A stretch of 46,493 bases of DNA, from contig NZ_AOJH01000068.1 of the NCBI RefSeq assembly GCF_000337355.1, positions 99,486 through 145,978 on the forward strand. Reading direction: 5' to 3'. The DNA is from Halorubrum kocurii JCM 14978. GTDB taxonomy: Archaea; Halobacteriota; Halobacteria; Halobacteriales; Haloferacaceae. Positions 1 through 8,427 of the stretch are shown here, piece after piece. A program made the translations under genes and the position numbers. The notes under the pieces were generated by a model. It did no database searches. It saw nothing but the letters and a program-made list of their open reading frames with translations, and had not been told where the DNA came from. Positions within the stretch are counted from its first letter, which is position 1; every line of letters begins with the position of its first letter.

Positions 1-284
1 GTTGGCGCGACGGGGCGTCTTGTGCGCCCCGCCTACCGGACGCCCTTCGGGGTCGACAAACCCACCATTCAGGGCCGGGCTACTGCGGCCCGTACTGCGC
101 GCCACTTGTGGACGCACAGCACTAGCTGGCAGTAAGATATGGTGTAACATAGTGGTTGCGAAAGTTCGTGTCGGCTTCCTCTCCGGCCTACTCGCGTCGC
201 GCTTCCGACTGAGCGTCGGAACCCCTCGCTCCTTGAGGCCGGAGGCTCCGCCTCGAAAACTGCTGAAACGGTCGAACGACCGTT
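1..284. other. Intergenic/edge segment, no gene assigned
   Basis: This stretch precedes the 3' end of the multicopper oxidase gene. I cannot recognise a product in any frame. On the minus strand a frame stays open from about position 130 to the window edge, so a gene fragment running off the left end is possible. The middle (about 135-160) is locally AT-richer than its surroundings. The run from about 200 to 285 contains short inverted repeats such as CGGTCGAACGACCG, which could act as a terminator-like or processing structure for the oxidase transcript. Confidence 0.3.
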
Positions 285-1754
285 TCATTCGACGTATCTC
301 ACGACGCGAGCCATCCCCGCGTCGAGATGGTACAGGTTGTGACAGTGGAACAACCACCGGCCAGGGTTGTCGGCGTGGAAGTCGATCGTCACCTGCCCCC
401 GGTGCCCGGGGACGAGGACCGTGTCCTTGATCGCGTCGCCGACTCGGAAGAAGTGGCCGTGAAGGTGCATCGGGTGAACGACCGGGCTCTGGTTGGTCAT
501 CCGGACCCTGACGTGTTCCCCAGGTCGGATCTGCAGCGGGTCGGCGTTCGGGTAGGCCTGCCCGTCGATCGTCCACGTGTATGATTGGCTCCTGCCGCGA
601 GAGAGCGTCAGATCGAACGTTCGATCCGGATCGCCACTCACTCCGTCGAGCGAGGCGATCGCTCGCAGGTCTCCGTACTGCAGTTGAGTACCGGCCGCCG
701 CCGGGCGCTGCGGGGGTCCCCCGCCCGCTGAGTCGTACTCGATGACGGCCCTGGCCGGTGGTTCGTTCCCGTCGAGCGCGTCGGCCTGCACGGCCCACGT
801 GCCCGGGTTCGTCGCCTCGACCACGACGTCGTAGCGCTCGCCGGCACCGAAGACGAAGGAGTCCACGTCGACGGGGTCGACGGGGCGCCCGTCGGCGTGG
901 GTCACCGTCATCTCGTGGCCGGCGATCCGGACACCGAAGAGCGTCGCGCTGGCGGCGTTCACGAACCGGAAGCGAATCCGCTCGCCCTCCGTTACGTCGA
1001 ACCGCTGGGGGCTCTCAGGGAGTCGGCCGTTGATCAGGAGCCCAGCGTACGGCGGCCGAACGTCACTCATCATCCCGCCTCGTCCGCCCATGCCCCCACC
1101 GCCCCTCATTCCGCCACCGCCCCCCATGCCGCCACCGCCGGCGACCCCCCCGTCCGAAGGGAGACTCGGAGCCCCGGGGAGGTAATCGTCGACGAGGACG
1201 ACGTACTCGCGGTCGTACTCGACGTGCGGGTCACGCTCTTCGACGATCAGCGGTCCGAGCAACCCGCGGTCGAGCTGGAGGCCGGCGTGACTGTGGTAAA
1301 AGTACGTCCCGGCGGGTTCGGCACGGAACTTGTACGTGAACGTCTCGCCGGGAGCGACCGGCTCTTGCGTTACGTTCGGCACTCCGTCGACCGGATTCGC
1401 GACCGGAACGCCGTGCCAGTGAACCGTCGTCTCCGCTTGCAGGTCGTTCGTCAGTTCGACGCTGAGCACGTCGCCCTCCCGAACGCGTAGCTCCGGCCCC
1501 GGGAACTGTCCCTCGTACAGCCAGTCGGTCGCCGACGTCTCGGGGGCCGGTCGAACGGTCCCGGACGCTGCGGTGAGGCTGACGGTCGTATCCGGATCGG
1601 CCGTCACCGTCGGACGGGGTGCCACTTCGCGACCGCCGCCAGCGCCGGTGCCCGGTAGCCGGTCGGCGCAGCCCGCGAGCGCGCCGAGGCCGGTCGCCCC
1701 CGTCAGCTGCAGGAGTTTGCGACGAGAGACCGGGCGGTGTGACCTACGCGGCAT
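285..1754 (-). CDS. Multicopper oxidase, Tat-exported lipoprotein
   Basis: This is a 489-residue copper oxidase of the laccase/CueO/nitrite-reductase superfamily that probably acts on the outer face of the cell membrane. The N-terminus has a twin-arginine signal (SRRKLLQ, residues 10-16) followed by a lipobox-like LAGC (about 26-29), so a Tat-exported lipid-anchored protein is likely. All copper-ligand motifs are present: HWH at 112-114, HSH at 154-156, HPMHLHGH at 427-434, and HCH at 470-472 with H476 and M481 as type-1 copper ligands. A Gly/Met-rich loop (about 202-230, repeated GGGGM) resembles the Met-rich copper-binding insert of CueO. A GGGGGTGA Shine-Dalgarno-like sequence lies just before the ATG. 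It appears to be last in a minus-strand operon behind a thioredoxin-reductase-like gene. Substrate (Cu(I), Mn or phenolics) cannot be decided from sequence. Confidence 0.93.
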   Translation of the reverse strand: MPRRSHRPVSRRKLLQLTGATGLGALAGCADRLPGTGAGGGREVAPRPTVTADPDTTVSLTAASGTVRPAPETSATDWLYEGQFPGPELRVREGDVLSVELTNDLQAETTVHWHGVPVANPVDGVPNVTQEPVAPGETFTYKFRAEPAGTYFYHSHAGLQLDRGLLGPLIVEERDPHVEYDREYVVLVDDYLPGAPSLPSDGGVAGGGGMGGGGGMRGGGGMGGRGGMMSDVRPPYAGLLINGRLPESPQRFDVTEGERIRFRFVNAASATLFGVRIAGHEMTVTHADGRPVDPVDVDSFVFGAGERYDVVVEATNPGTWAVQADALDGNEPPARAVIEYDSAGGGPPQRPAAAGTQLQYGDLRAIASLDGVSGDPDRTFDLTLSRGRSQSYTWTIDGQAYPNADPLQIRPGEHVRVRMTNQSPVVHPMHLHGHFFRVGDAIKDTVLVPGHRGQVTIDFHADNPGRWLFHCHNLYHLDAGMARVVRYVE

Positions 1755-1760
1755 CGTTAG

Positions 1761-1910
1761 TCACCCCCAGTTCGCCGTCGAAGTCGCCTCGGTGCCGGCG
1801 GCGGTGTCGCAGCACGGACGCACCCCGTTTCCGACGGTCGGCCCGCTCTTCGAGTAGCGCTCGCCGGTTTCGCCTGCGGTCGGTTGTACAACAATGCGCC
1901 CGTCGTTCAT
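1761..1910 (-). CDS. Candidate 49-residue microprotein with a CC motif
   Basis: An ATG-started frame begins 7 nt after the stop codon of the upstream flavoprotein gene and ends 6 nt before the ATG of the multicopper oxidase. It encodes 49 residues that start MNDGRIVVQP, pass through RPCCDTAA and end TSTANWG. Codon third positions are mostly G or C, as in neighbouring genes. The tight packing leaves almost no untranslated space, and the oxidase's ribosome-binding site lies inside the end of this frame. I recognise no domain. The vicinal Cys pair and its location between a redox flavoprotein and a copper enzyme invite a metal or redox role, but that is inference. It may also be a chance open frame. 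Confidence 0.45.
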   Translation of the reverse strand: MNDGRIVVQPTAGETGERYSKSGPTVGNGVRPCCDTAAGTEATSTANWG

Positions 1911-1917
1911 CGGCGGC

Positions 1918-2988
1918 TCAGTCGTCCGCGGCGGCCGCGTCGACCTCGCCTTCGTACAGCTCGCCGGCGCGCTCGCGCTCGGTGAGGTACTCGTCGGCGT
2001 CGAGCGCGGCCTTCACGCCCATCCCGCCGGCGGTGGCCGCCTGCTGGTAGTGGAAGTCGACCACGTCGCCGGCGCCGAAGAGGCCGGCGACGCCGGTCGC
2101 AGTCTGGTTGCCGCCGCGGCCGCCTTCGGTGAGGAGGTAGCCGTCGTCGTCGAACTCGGCGCCCGTCCCTTCCAGGAAGTCCGTGTTCGGCGTGTGGCCG
2201 ATCGCGAAGAAGACGGCGCCCACGTCGAAGTCGTACTCGTCGACCTCGTCGGCAGTCGCCGGGTCCTCGAGCTTCTCCGTGGGGTGGCCGTCCGGGTGCT
2301 CGACGAGCGTCACGTGGTCGATGCCGTCCTCGGGGGTGCCGTGAATCTCGGTGAGCTCGGTGTTGAGGAGGAGCTCGATCTCGCCGTCCTCGACCTTCTC
2401 CATCGTGCGGTCGATCCACACGTCCTCCGCGCGGAACTCCTCCCGGCGATGCGCGATGTAGACGGTGTCAGCGAACTTCGTCAGGAAGTTCGCCTCCTCC
2501 ATCGCGGCGTCCCCGCCGCCGACGACGAGCATGTCCTCGCCGCGGAAGAACGCCCCGTCGCAGGTCGCGCACGTCGAGAGCCCGTACCCCATCAGCTCGT
2601 CCTCGCCGGGGACGCCGAGCGTCCGGGCGCTGGCGCCCGAGGCGGCGATAACGGCGTCGGCGGTATAAACGTCGCCGTCGGTGAGCGCGACGCGGAAGTG
2701 GCCCGCGGGCTCCTTCGAGACGTCCTCGATGACCCCGTTCCGGGTCTCGGCGCCGAACTTCGTCGCCTGCTCTTTCATGTTGTTGATGAGCTCCGGCCCG
2801 GAGATCCCCTCGGGGAAGCCGGGGTAGTTCTCCACGTCGGTGGTGAGCGTGAGCTGGCCGCCCGGCTCGTCGCCCTCGACGAGGAGAGGGTCGTTGTTCG
2901 ACCGCGCGGCGTAGATGGCCGCGGAGAGCCCGGCGATCCCGGTGCCGGCGATGATCAGTCGGCGGTGTTCGACGATGTTGTCTGGCAT
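1918..2988 (-). CDS. Thioredoxin reductase-like NAD(P)/FAD oxidoreductase
   Basis: A 356-residue flavoprotein of the low-molecular-weight thioredoxin reductase family. The FAD dinucleotide motif GTGIAG lies at 15-20, the redox-active pair CATC at 140-143, and the NAD(P)H motif GGGDAAMEEA at about 157-166. HRREEFRAE follows, a pattern associated with NADPH preference. The C-terminal FAD motif (GLFGAGDVVD) is also present. An acidic loop before FDVGAVFFAIGH makes it longer than E. coli TrxB (about 320 residues), typical for halophiles. I chose the ATG at 2988 because the conserved region begins immediately after it; an in-frame ATG 75 nt upstream adds non-conserved sequence. It leads a probable three-gene operon with the microprotein and the multicopper oxidase. 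The electron acceptor could be thioredoxin or another disulfide protein. Confidence 0.9.
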   Translation of the reverse strand: MPDNIVEHRRLIIAGTGIAGLSAAIYAARSNNDPLLVEGDEPGGQLTLTTDVENYPGFPEGISGPELINNMKEQATKFGAETRNGVIEDVSKEPAGHFRVALTDGDVYTADAVIAASGASARTLGVPGEDELMGYGLSTCATCDGAFFRGEDMLVVGGGDAAMEEANFLTKFADTVYIAHRREEFRAEDVWIDRTMEKVEDGEIELLLNTELTEIHGTPEDGIDHVTLVEHPDGHPTEKLEDPATADEVDEYDFDVGAVFFAIGHTPNTDFLEGTGAEFDDDGYLLTEGGRGGNQTATGVAGLFGAGDVVDFHYQQAATAGGMGVKAALDADEYLTERERAGELYEGEVDAAAADD

Positions 2989-3111
2989 ACGTGCCGGTTC
3001 GCCGTCGCGAAGTATGTAGGTTGCGACCGTTGCGTCTTCGCTGCACGACCGGCGGACGATCACCTATCGCACGGCGACGGACGCGTCGGTCGGCTCCCGT
3101 CGCCGCCGTCC

Positions 3112-4548
3112 TCAGTCCGTCGGGAACTCCGGGAGCGCCCCCGACGGCGGCGAGGGCGCGTCGTCGAGCGCCTCGAAGAAGCGCCCGGCGACGAACGTCT
3201 CGACGACGTCTTCGAGCGACTCCTCGTCCGTCACTTCTTGGAGGATGCCGAGCGAGACCTGCGCGCCGGCCATGGTCGCGTGGCCGCCGGCGGAGCCGAC
3301 CGTGTCGAGCGCGTCGCGGAGCAGTTCGCCCACGTCGAGGTCGGCGCCCCGGGCGCGGGCGGAGCCGTAGATCACTCCGTCCATGTAGCCGAACACGAAC
3401 GTCACCGCGATCCCGTCCAGATCGAGGAGGCGCTCGGCGGCCTGCGCGAGGGCGTCGCGGTCGCCGATCTCGCCGACGCAGGAGGCGACGGTCGAGCCGC
3501 GCACGTCCCGCCCCTCGATTGCGCGAGCGAGCACGCGGAGCGTCTCCGGGCTCACGCTCGGGCTCTCGACCCGTTCGAGCGTCGACTCGTCGGCGAACGC
3601 CGACAGCGACGCGGCCGCCTCGAAGTCCGGGATCGACGTCGACCGCGTGAAATCCTTCGTGTCGATCCGGATCCCGTACAGGAGGGCGGTCGCGAGGTCC
3701 CGCTCCGGCTCGATCCCGAGCCGCGAGAGGTACTCCTCAATCAGCGTGCTCGTCGCGCCGGCGTCCGGTCGGATGTCGACGAACTCGCCGGCGACGGGCC
3801 CCCGCGGGGGATGGTGGTCGACGACGATGTCGACCGGGTGTCCCTCGGGGAGGCTGTCGTTGATCCCGGCGCGCGAGTGGTCGACGAGGGCGACCCCGTC
3901 GTAGTCGTCGAGGTCGGTCCCGTCGAAGGTCCGCAGCGAGAGGTCGAGTAAGTTCACCATCGCGCGGTTCTCCTGATGGGCGATCTCCCCGCCGTAACAG
4001 GCGTCCGCGGGGACGCCGATCGACTCGGCGACTCGAACCAGTCCGAGGGCGCTCGCGATGGCGTCCGGGTCGGGGTTGTCGTGCGCGACGACCAGCAGCG
4101 GGCCGGAGAGGTTCCGGAGCGTTTTCAGCAGCCGGACCGGCTCCTCGTGGGCGTCGACGCCGGTCGCCTCGCGGACCCGGGAGACGATGGCCTCGACCGG
4201 GTCGACGACGCGGTCGGCGACCGCCCGCACCGCGTCCTGTTGGGCCGCGGTCGGGTTCGTGCCGACGTGCGCGACGATCATCGCGTCGGGATAGCGTTCC
4301 CTCGCGGCCTCCGCGGCGGCGACGTTCCGCGCCGGGTCGTCGCTCGCGACCAGCACGACCGCGGCGCTGTCGGGGTACGTCGCGGGGTCGGTCGGGTCGG
4401 CCTCCACGGTGGCGACGTTGCGGTCGCGCAGGGTGGAGGCCCACCCCGTGTCGTCGGTGATCGCGACGAGTTCGCCGCGCGCCTCGCGGGTCCGCTCGAC
4501 GAGCGTGTTCCCGACCGCGCTACAGCCGAGCAGCAGACGCCGGGCCAT
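3112..4548 (-). CDS. TrkA_N-DHH-DHHA1 phosphoesterase
   Basis: A 478-residue fusion. Residues 1-125 form a Rossmann-like TrkA_N/RCK domain starting MARRLLLGCSAVGN, in which the usual GxGxxG is altered. Residues 150-340 are a DHH phosphoesterase domain with HDNPDPDA (156-163), VDHSRAG (222-228) and DHH (244-246), the Mn-binding set. The C-terminus has a DHHA1 domain with the GGH motif at about 418-421. DHH-DHHA1 proteins cleave small nucleotides such as c-di-AMP, pApA or nanoRNAs. The attached RCK-type domain would suit nucleotide sensing. All metal ligands appear present, so an active enzyme is likely, but the substrate is an inference. It is followed upstream on the same strand by folCP with a 36 nt gap. 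Confidence 0.88.
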   Translation of the reverse strand: MARRLLLGCSAVGNTLVERTREARGELVAITDDTGWASTLRDRNVATVEADPTDPATYPDSAAVVLVASDDPARNVAAAEAARERYPDAMIVAHVGTNPTAAQQDAVRAVADRVVDPVEAIVSRVREATGVDAHEEPVRLLKTLRNLSGPLLVVAHDNPDPDAIASALGLVRVAESIGVPADACYGGEIAHQENRAMVNLLDLSLRTFDGTDLDDYDGVALVDHSRAGINDSLPEGHPVDIVVDHHPPRGPVAGEFVDIRPDAGATSTLIEEYLSRLGIEPERDLATALLYGIRIDTKDFTRSTSIPDFEAAASLSAFADESTLERVESPSVSPETLRVLARAIEGRDVRGSTVASCVGEIGDRDALAQAAERLLDLDGIAVTFVFGYMDGVIYGSARARGADLDVGELLRDALDTVGSAGGHATMAGAQVSLGILQEVTDEESLEDVVETFVAGRFFEALDDAPSPPSGALPEFPTD

Positions 4549-4584
4549 ACCGACGCGAGGGAGCCGCGACGCAAAACGCTGCCG

Positions 4585-7230
4585 TCATTCGCCGGGGGCG
4601 TTCCCCTCGGAGTCGGCGTCGGGTCGTCGCGCTCCGCGCAGAGACCCGTTCACCGCGGCGGCGACGTCGACGGCGGCTCGGTTCTCCGCCACGTCGTGGA
4701 CTCGGACGATGTCGGCGCCGCGGTCGGCGGCGAGCGCGGTCGCGGCGACGGTGGCGTGCTCGCGGTCGTCCGGGTCGCGGTCGACCGCCTCGAACATCGA
4801 TTTGTGCGAGTGGCCGATGAGGACCGGGCAGTCGAGCGCCGCGAACTCACCGACGCGGTCGATCAGCTCGAACGCCTCCGCGGCCGACTTGTCGAAGCCG
4901 AGCCCGGGGTCGACGATCACCTTCTTGCGGTCGATGCCGGCGGTCTCGGCCAGCGCGAGCCGCTCGCGGAGCGCCGCGATCACGTCGTCGACGGCGTCGT
5001 CGTACTCGGGGTCGTTCGTCGGGTCGACGGGCGCGTCGAGGCTGTGCATCACCACGACCGGACAGTCGGCGTCGGCGACGACCTCGCGCATCTCCGGGTC
5101 CGCCAGGCCGGTCACGTCGTTGATGATGTCCGCGCCGGCGTCGAGGGCGGCCGCCGCGACCGCCGGCTTCCGCGTGTCGACGGAGACCAGTACGTCGCCG
5201 TCGGCGACCGCCGGCACCGACCGGATCGCTTCGAGCGTCGGGACCACGCGGTCGATCTCCTCGTCCACCGGTACGGGCTCGGCCCCCGGCCGGGTCGACT
5301 CGCCGCCGACGTCCACGATGTCGACGCCCGCCTCGACCATCCGCTCGACGCCCGCGACCGCGTCGTCGAGCCCGGCGTGTCGCCCCCCGTCGTGGAAGGA
5401 GTCCGGCGTGACGTTGAGGACGCCCATGACGGCGGTGCCGTCGATCCAGGGGTAGCCGTCGTCGGGGCCGGAGCCGGCGACGCCTCGCGAGTTCCCGTCG
5501 ATACCGAGCCGGTCCGCGACGTCGGCCGCGATCCCCGCGAACTCCTCGCTCTCGCGACCCGCCTCGCGGAGCCGACCGAGCAGCTCGCGGTACTCTTCGA
5601 CCGTCCCCGCGAGCGTGACGGGGACGCGCTCGCCGCCCGGGACGCGGCCGGCTCCGGCGCCGAGCCCACCGACCGCGGCGTCGCCGCCGACCTCGCGGAG
5701 GGCGGCGGCGATCCGCTCCGCGCGGTCGCCGCGGAGCCGGAGGGAGAGGACGCGGTGGTCGATGCGGTCGGCGCGGGCTGCGTCCGGTGGGGCCCCGCCG
5801 ACCTCGAGCGCGCGGGCCGCGTCCGCGGCGGGGTCGCTCCCCCCGACCGACCGCGGCGTCACGGTCCGCATGCGCGCCGCGCGCGCCTCGGCGACCGCGA
5901 ACAGCGACCCGACGAGCAGCACGCAGTCGTCGGGGTCGGCGCGCTCGACCGCGGCGTCGAGGGCGGCGGCCACGTCGCCGCCGGCGGTCACCTCGTCGAC
6001 GCCCGCCGTCCGCAGGGCGGCGGCCAGCACCTCGGGGTCCTCCGCGCGGTCGAGGTCCGGGCGACAGGTGATCGCCGAGGCGGCCGCGGGGAGCGCGCTC
6101 GCGGCGCTCGCGTGGTCCTTGTCGTGCATCGCGCCGTACACGAGCTGAAGGTCGTCGTAGTCGTACTCGTCGAGGGTCCCCGCCAGGGTCCGGCAGGCCG
6201 CCGGGTTGTGCGCGCCGTCGAGCACCGTCAGCGGGGCCGTGTCGACCACCTCGAACCGCCCGGGCCACGTCGCTCGGGCGAGGCCGTCGCGGACCGCCGC
6301 GTCGGGGAGGGCGTCGCCGGCCCCCTCGGCGCCCCCGTCTCCGAGGGCGGCCGCGGTGCGGCGAGCGAGCGCGACCGCGATTCCCGCGTTCGTCGCCTGG
6401 TGGTCGCCGACCAGCGGGATCCGGTACGTCCCGTCGACCTCGCCGGCCAGCGTCACCTCGGAGTCGGTCGGGCTCACGCGGCCCTCGTACGCGACGGAGA
6501 GGGCGGGCTCGGCGTCGCCGTCGGCTGCGTCGTCCGCGTCCCCCTCCGGGTGCCCGTCTCGCCGGGCCCCCGCTACGGTCGCGACCGGGGCGCCGGCGTC
6601 GTCGGCGACCTCGCGGACGACCGACAGCGCCTCGCCCTCGCAGGCGGTGACGAGGGGCGCGCCCGCGTTCGCGATCCGAGACTTGGTGCGGGCGATCTCC
6701 GCGATCGTGTCGCCGAGGACCGCGGTGTGTTCGAGCGAGACGTTCGTGACCGCGGTCGCGACGGGGTCGACCGCGCTGGTGGCGTCGTACTCGCCGCCGA
6801 GCCCGACCTCCAAGACCGCCACGTCGACCTCGCGGCGCGCGAAGTCGTGGATCGCCATCGCCGTGACGACCTCGAAGAAGGTGAGGGGCTCGCCGGCCGC
6901 GGCGCGCTCGACGAGCCACGGCTTCGCCTCCTCGACGAACTCGGCGATCGCGTCCTCGGTCATCGCGATTCCGTCGACCCGGACCCGCTCGGCGAGCGCG
7001 GAGAGGTGCGGCGAGGTGTAGAGGCCGACGGAGAACCCGGCCTCGCGCAGGATCGACTCGGTCATGCGCACCGTGCTTCCCTTCCCGTTCGAGCCCGCGA
7101 CCTGCACGAACGGCACGTCCTCCTCGGGGTTCCCGAGCCGGTCGAGCAGGGCCGCCACGCGCTCGGTCCCCGGCTTCACCGAGAAACGGCGGAGGTCGAA
7201 GAGGAACGCCGCCGCCTCGTGGTAGTGCAT
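4585..7230 (-). CDS. folCP: Bifunctional folylpolyglutamate/dihydrofolate synthase - dihydropteroate synthase (FolC-FolP fusion)
   Basis: An 881-residue protein joining two folate enzymes. The N-terminal Mur-ligase-like part (about 1-430) carries the ATP-binding GSNGKGS at 46-52 and would add glutamate to dihydropteroate or folate. The C-terminal part (about 600-881) is a TIM-barrel dihydropteroate synthase with MGVLNVTPDSFHDGG at about 602 and VDVGGESTRPGA near 635, joining p-aminobenzoate to the pterin diphosphate. A linker of about 150 residues resembling a degenerate small domain lies between them. This fusion is known in haloarchaea, including Haloferax. I chose the ATG at 7230 (MHYHEAAAFL) because the FolC fold begins right there. 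The gene is divergent from the ABC exporter that starts at 7360. Confidence 0.95.
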   Translation of the reverse strand: MHYHEAAAFLFDLRRFSVKPGTERVAALLDRLGNPEEDVPFVQVAGSNGKGSTVRMTESILREAGFSVGLYTSPHLSALAERVRVDGIAMTEDAIAEFVEEAKPWLVERAAAGEPLTFFEVVTAMAIHDFARREVDVAVLEVGLGGEYDATSAVDPVATAVTNVSLEHTAVLGDTIAEIARTKSRIANAGAPLVTACEGEALSVVREVADDAGAPVATVAGARRDGHPEGDADDAADGDAEPALSVAYEGRVSPTDSEVTLAGEVDGTYRIPLVGDHQATNAGIAVALARRTAAALGDGGAEGAGDALPDAAVRDGLARATWPGRFEVVDTAPLTVLDGAHNPAACRTLAGTLDEYDYDDLQLVYGAMHDKDHASAASALPAAASAITCRPDLDRAEDPEVLAAALRTAGVDEVTAGGDVAAALDAAVERADPDDCVLLVGSLFAVAEARAARMRTVTPRSVGGSDPAADAARALEVGGAPPDAARADRIDHRVLSLRLRGDRAERIAAALREVGGDAAVGGLGAGAGRVPGGERVPVTLAGTVEEYRELLGRLREAGRESEEFAGIAADVADRLGIDGNSRGVAGSGPDDGYPWIDGTAVMGVLNVTPDSFHDGGRHAGLDDAVAGVERMVEAGVDIVDVGGESTRPGAEPVPVDEEIDRVVPTLEAIRSVPAVADGDVLVSVDTRKPAVAAAALDAGADIINDVTGLADPEMREVVADADCPVVVMHSLDAPVDPTNDPEYDDAVDDVIAALRERLALAETAGIDRKKVIVDPGLGFDKSAAEAFELIDRVGEFAALDCPVLIGHSHKSMFEAVDRDPDDREHATVAATALAADRGADIVRVHDVAENRAAVDVAAAVNGSLRGARRPDADSEGNAPGE

Positions 7231-7359
7231 ACGCCGTGGGTCGGCTCGCCGTCGCTTAGGCGTAACGGACCGGGACCGGTATCCTCCCTCCCGTCGACTT
7301 TCCTCTCCCGGCCGACCGGAAGAGCAACCCTTACGCGCGCGGGACCCCGACTCGTTCGC

Positions 7360-8427
7360 ATGAACGAGACTGCGGCCGCGTCGGCGTCCGCGGCCGAAGG
7401 CAGGGACCGCGACGCCGCGGACGGCGCCGGCTCCGACCCGGTCGTCGTCGGCGAGGGCGTCCGCAAGTCGTACGGCGAGGTCGTCGCGCTCGACGGCGTC
7501 GAGATCCGCGTCGAGCCCGGCGAGGTGTTCGGGCTGATCGGTCCCAACGGCGCTGGGAAGACGACGCTCGTGCGCGCGCTGACGGGTACGACCGAGGCCG
7601 AGGGCGACCTGCGGGTGTTCGGGGTGCCGCCGCGCGAGGTCGACCCGCAGCGGATCGGGCTGCTCCCGCAGTCGTTCGACCCGCCGGAGCGGCTCACGGC
7701 GACCGAGCTGGTCGACTACTACGGCGGGCTGTACGACGCGGCCCGCGACACCGAGCCCGTCCTCCGGGACGTGGGGATGGCCGACGACGCCGACGCGTGG
7801 TACGAGACGCTCTCGGGCGGGCAGAAGCGCCGGACCTGCGTCGCCACCGCGATCGTCAACGACCCCGACCTCCTCTTCCTCGACGAGCCGACCACGGGGA
7901 TCGACCCGGCCGGGCGGCGGTCGATCCACCGGCTGATCGAGCGGCTGGCGGACGGCGGCACGACGGTCTTCCTCACGAGCCACGCGATGGACGAGGTCGA
8001 GCGGCTCGCCGACCGCGTCGCGCTCCTCAGAGAGGGCGCGGTCGTCGCGGTCGGCGCCCCCGAGGCGCTGATCGCCGCGCACGGCGGCGAGCCGCGGTTG
8101 GAGGTCGCGCTCGACGGCCCCGCCGAGGAGGCCGACACCGAGGCGGTCCGGGGGGCGCTTCGCGACGCGCTCTCGGACCGAGCCGCGGGAGCGGGGCCGG
8201 ACGCGCCCGCCGTCGAGTCCACCCGCGGGGGCCTCCGGATCGTGGGCGTCCGGCCCGAGGGGATCGGGAACGCCGTCGACGCGCTGGACGCGGCCGGGGT
8301 CGCCTTCGAGTCGCTCGCGTGGTCCGAGCCCTCGCTCGAGGACGTGTACCTCCGGCTCACCGGCGAGGAGTACTCGCCGCGGTCGGGCGAGGTCGGCGAG
8401 GCGGACCCCGACGGGGGCGACCGATGA
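7360..8427 (+). CDS. ABC transporter ATP-binding protein
   Basis: A 355-residue ABC-2-type (drug/antibiotic or Nat-like) exporter ATPase. After an acidic 30-residue leader come Walker A GPNGAGKTT (about 61-69), the Q-loop in LLPQSFDP, the signature LSGGQKRR (about 150), Walker B LLFLDEPTTG (about 170) and the H-loop LTSHAMDE (about 206). A C-terminal regulatory extension of about 120 residues ends in the phrase WSEPSLEDVYLRLTGEEY, which is typical of this subfamily. Its stop overlaps the permease ATG by 4 nt, so the two are translationally coupled and form one exporter. The substrate cannot be read from sequence. Confidence 0.93.
   Translation: MNETAAASASAAEGRDRDAADGAGSDPVVVGEGVRKSYGEVVALDGVEIRVEPGEVFGLIGPNGAGKTTLVRALTGTTEAEGDLRVFGVPPREVDPQRIGLLPQSFDPPERLTATELVDYYGGLYDAARDTEPVLRDVGMADDADAWYETLSGGQKRRTCVATAIVNDPDLLFLDEPTTGIDPAGRRSIHRLIERLADGGTTVFLTSHAMDEVERLADRVALLREGAVVAVGAPEALIAAHGGEPRLEVALDGPAEEADTEAVRGALRDALSDRAAGAGPDAPAVESTRGGLRIVGVRPEGIGNAVDALDAAGVAFESLAWSEPSLEDVYLRLTGEEYSPRSGEVGEADPDGGDR

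Noticed and set aside
1-130. A minus-strand frame open to the window edge
   Set aside because: It might be the end or beginning of a gene outside the window, but I cannot match it to any family, and open frames are expected by chance at this GC content.
1894-3951. A 685-residue plus-strand frame opposite the TrxR-like and DHH genes
   Set aside because: It is antisense to two genes with full catalytic motifs and has no recognisable domain.
4847-6919. A 690-residue arginine-rich frame on the minus strand within folCP
   Set aside because: It is the frame-shifted shadow of the FolC-FolP sequence, with extreme Arg/Gly composition.
3976-8427. A very long open frame spanning the antisense of folCP and the ABC ATPase
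   Set aside because: It arises because high GC removes stop codons. Its N-terminal 1100 residues are Arg/Asp/Val-rich noncoding-type sequence opposite clear enzyme motifs; only the part from 7360 is the real ABC gene.
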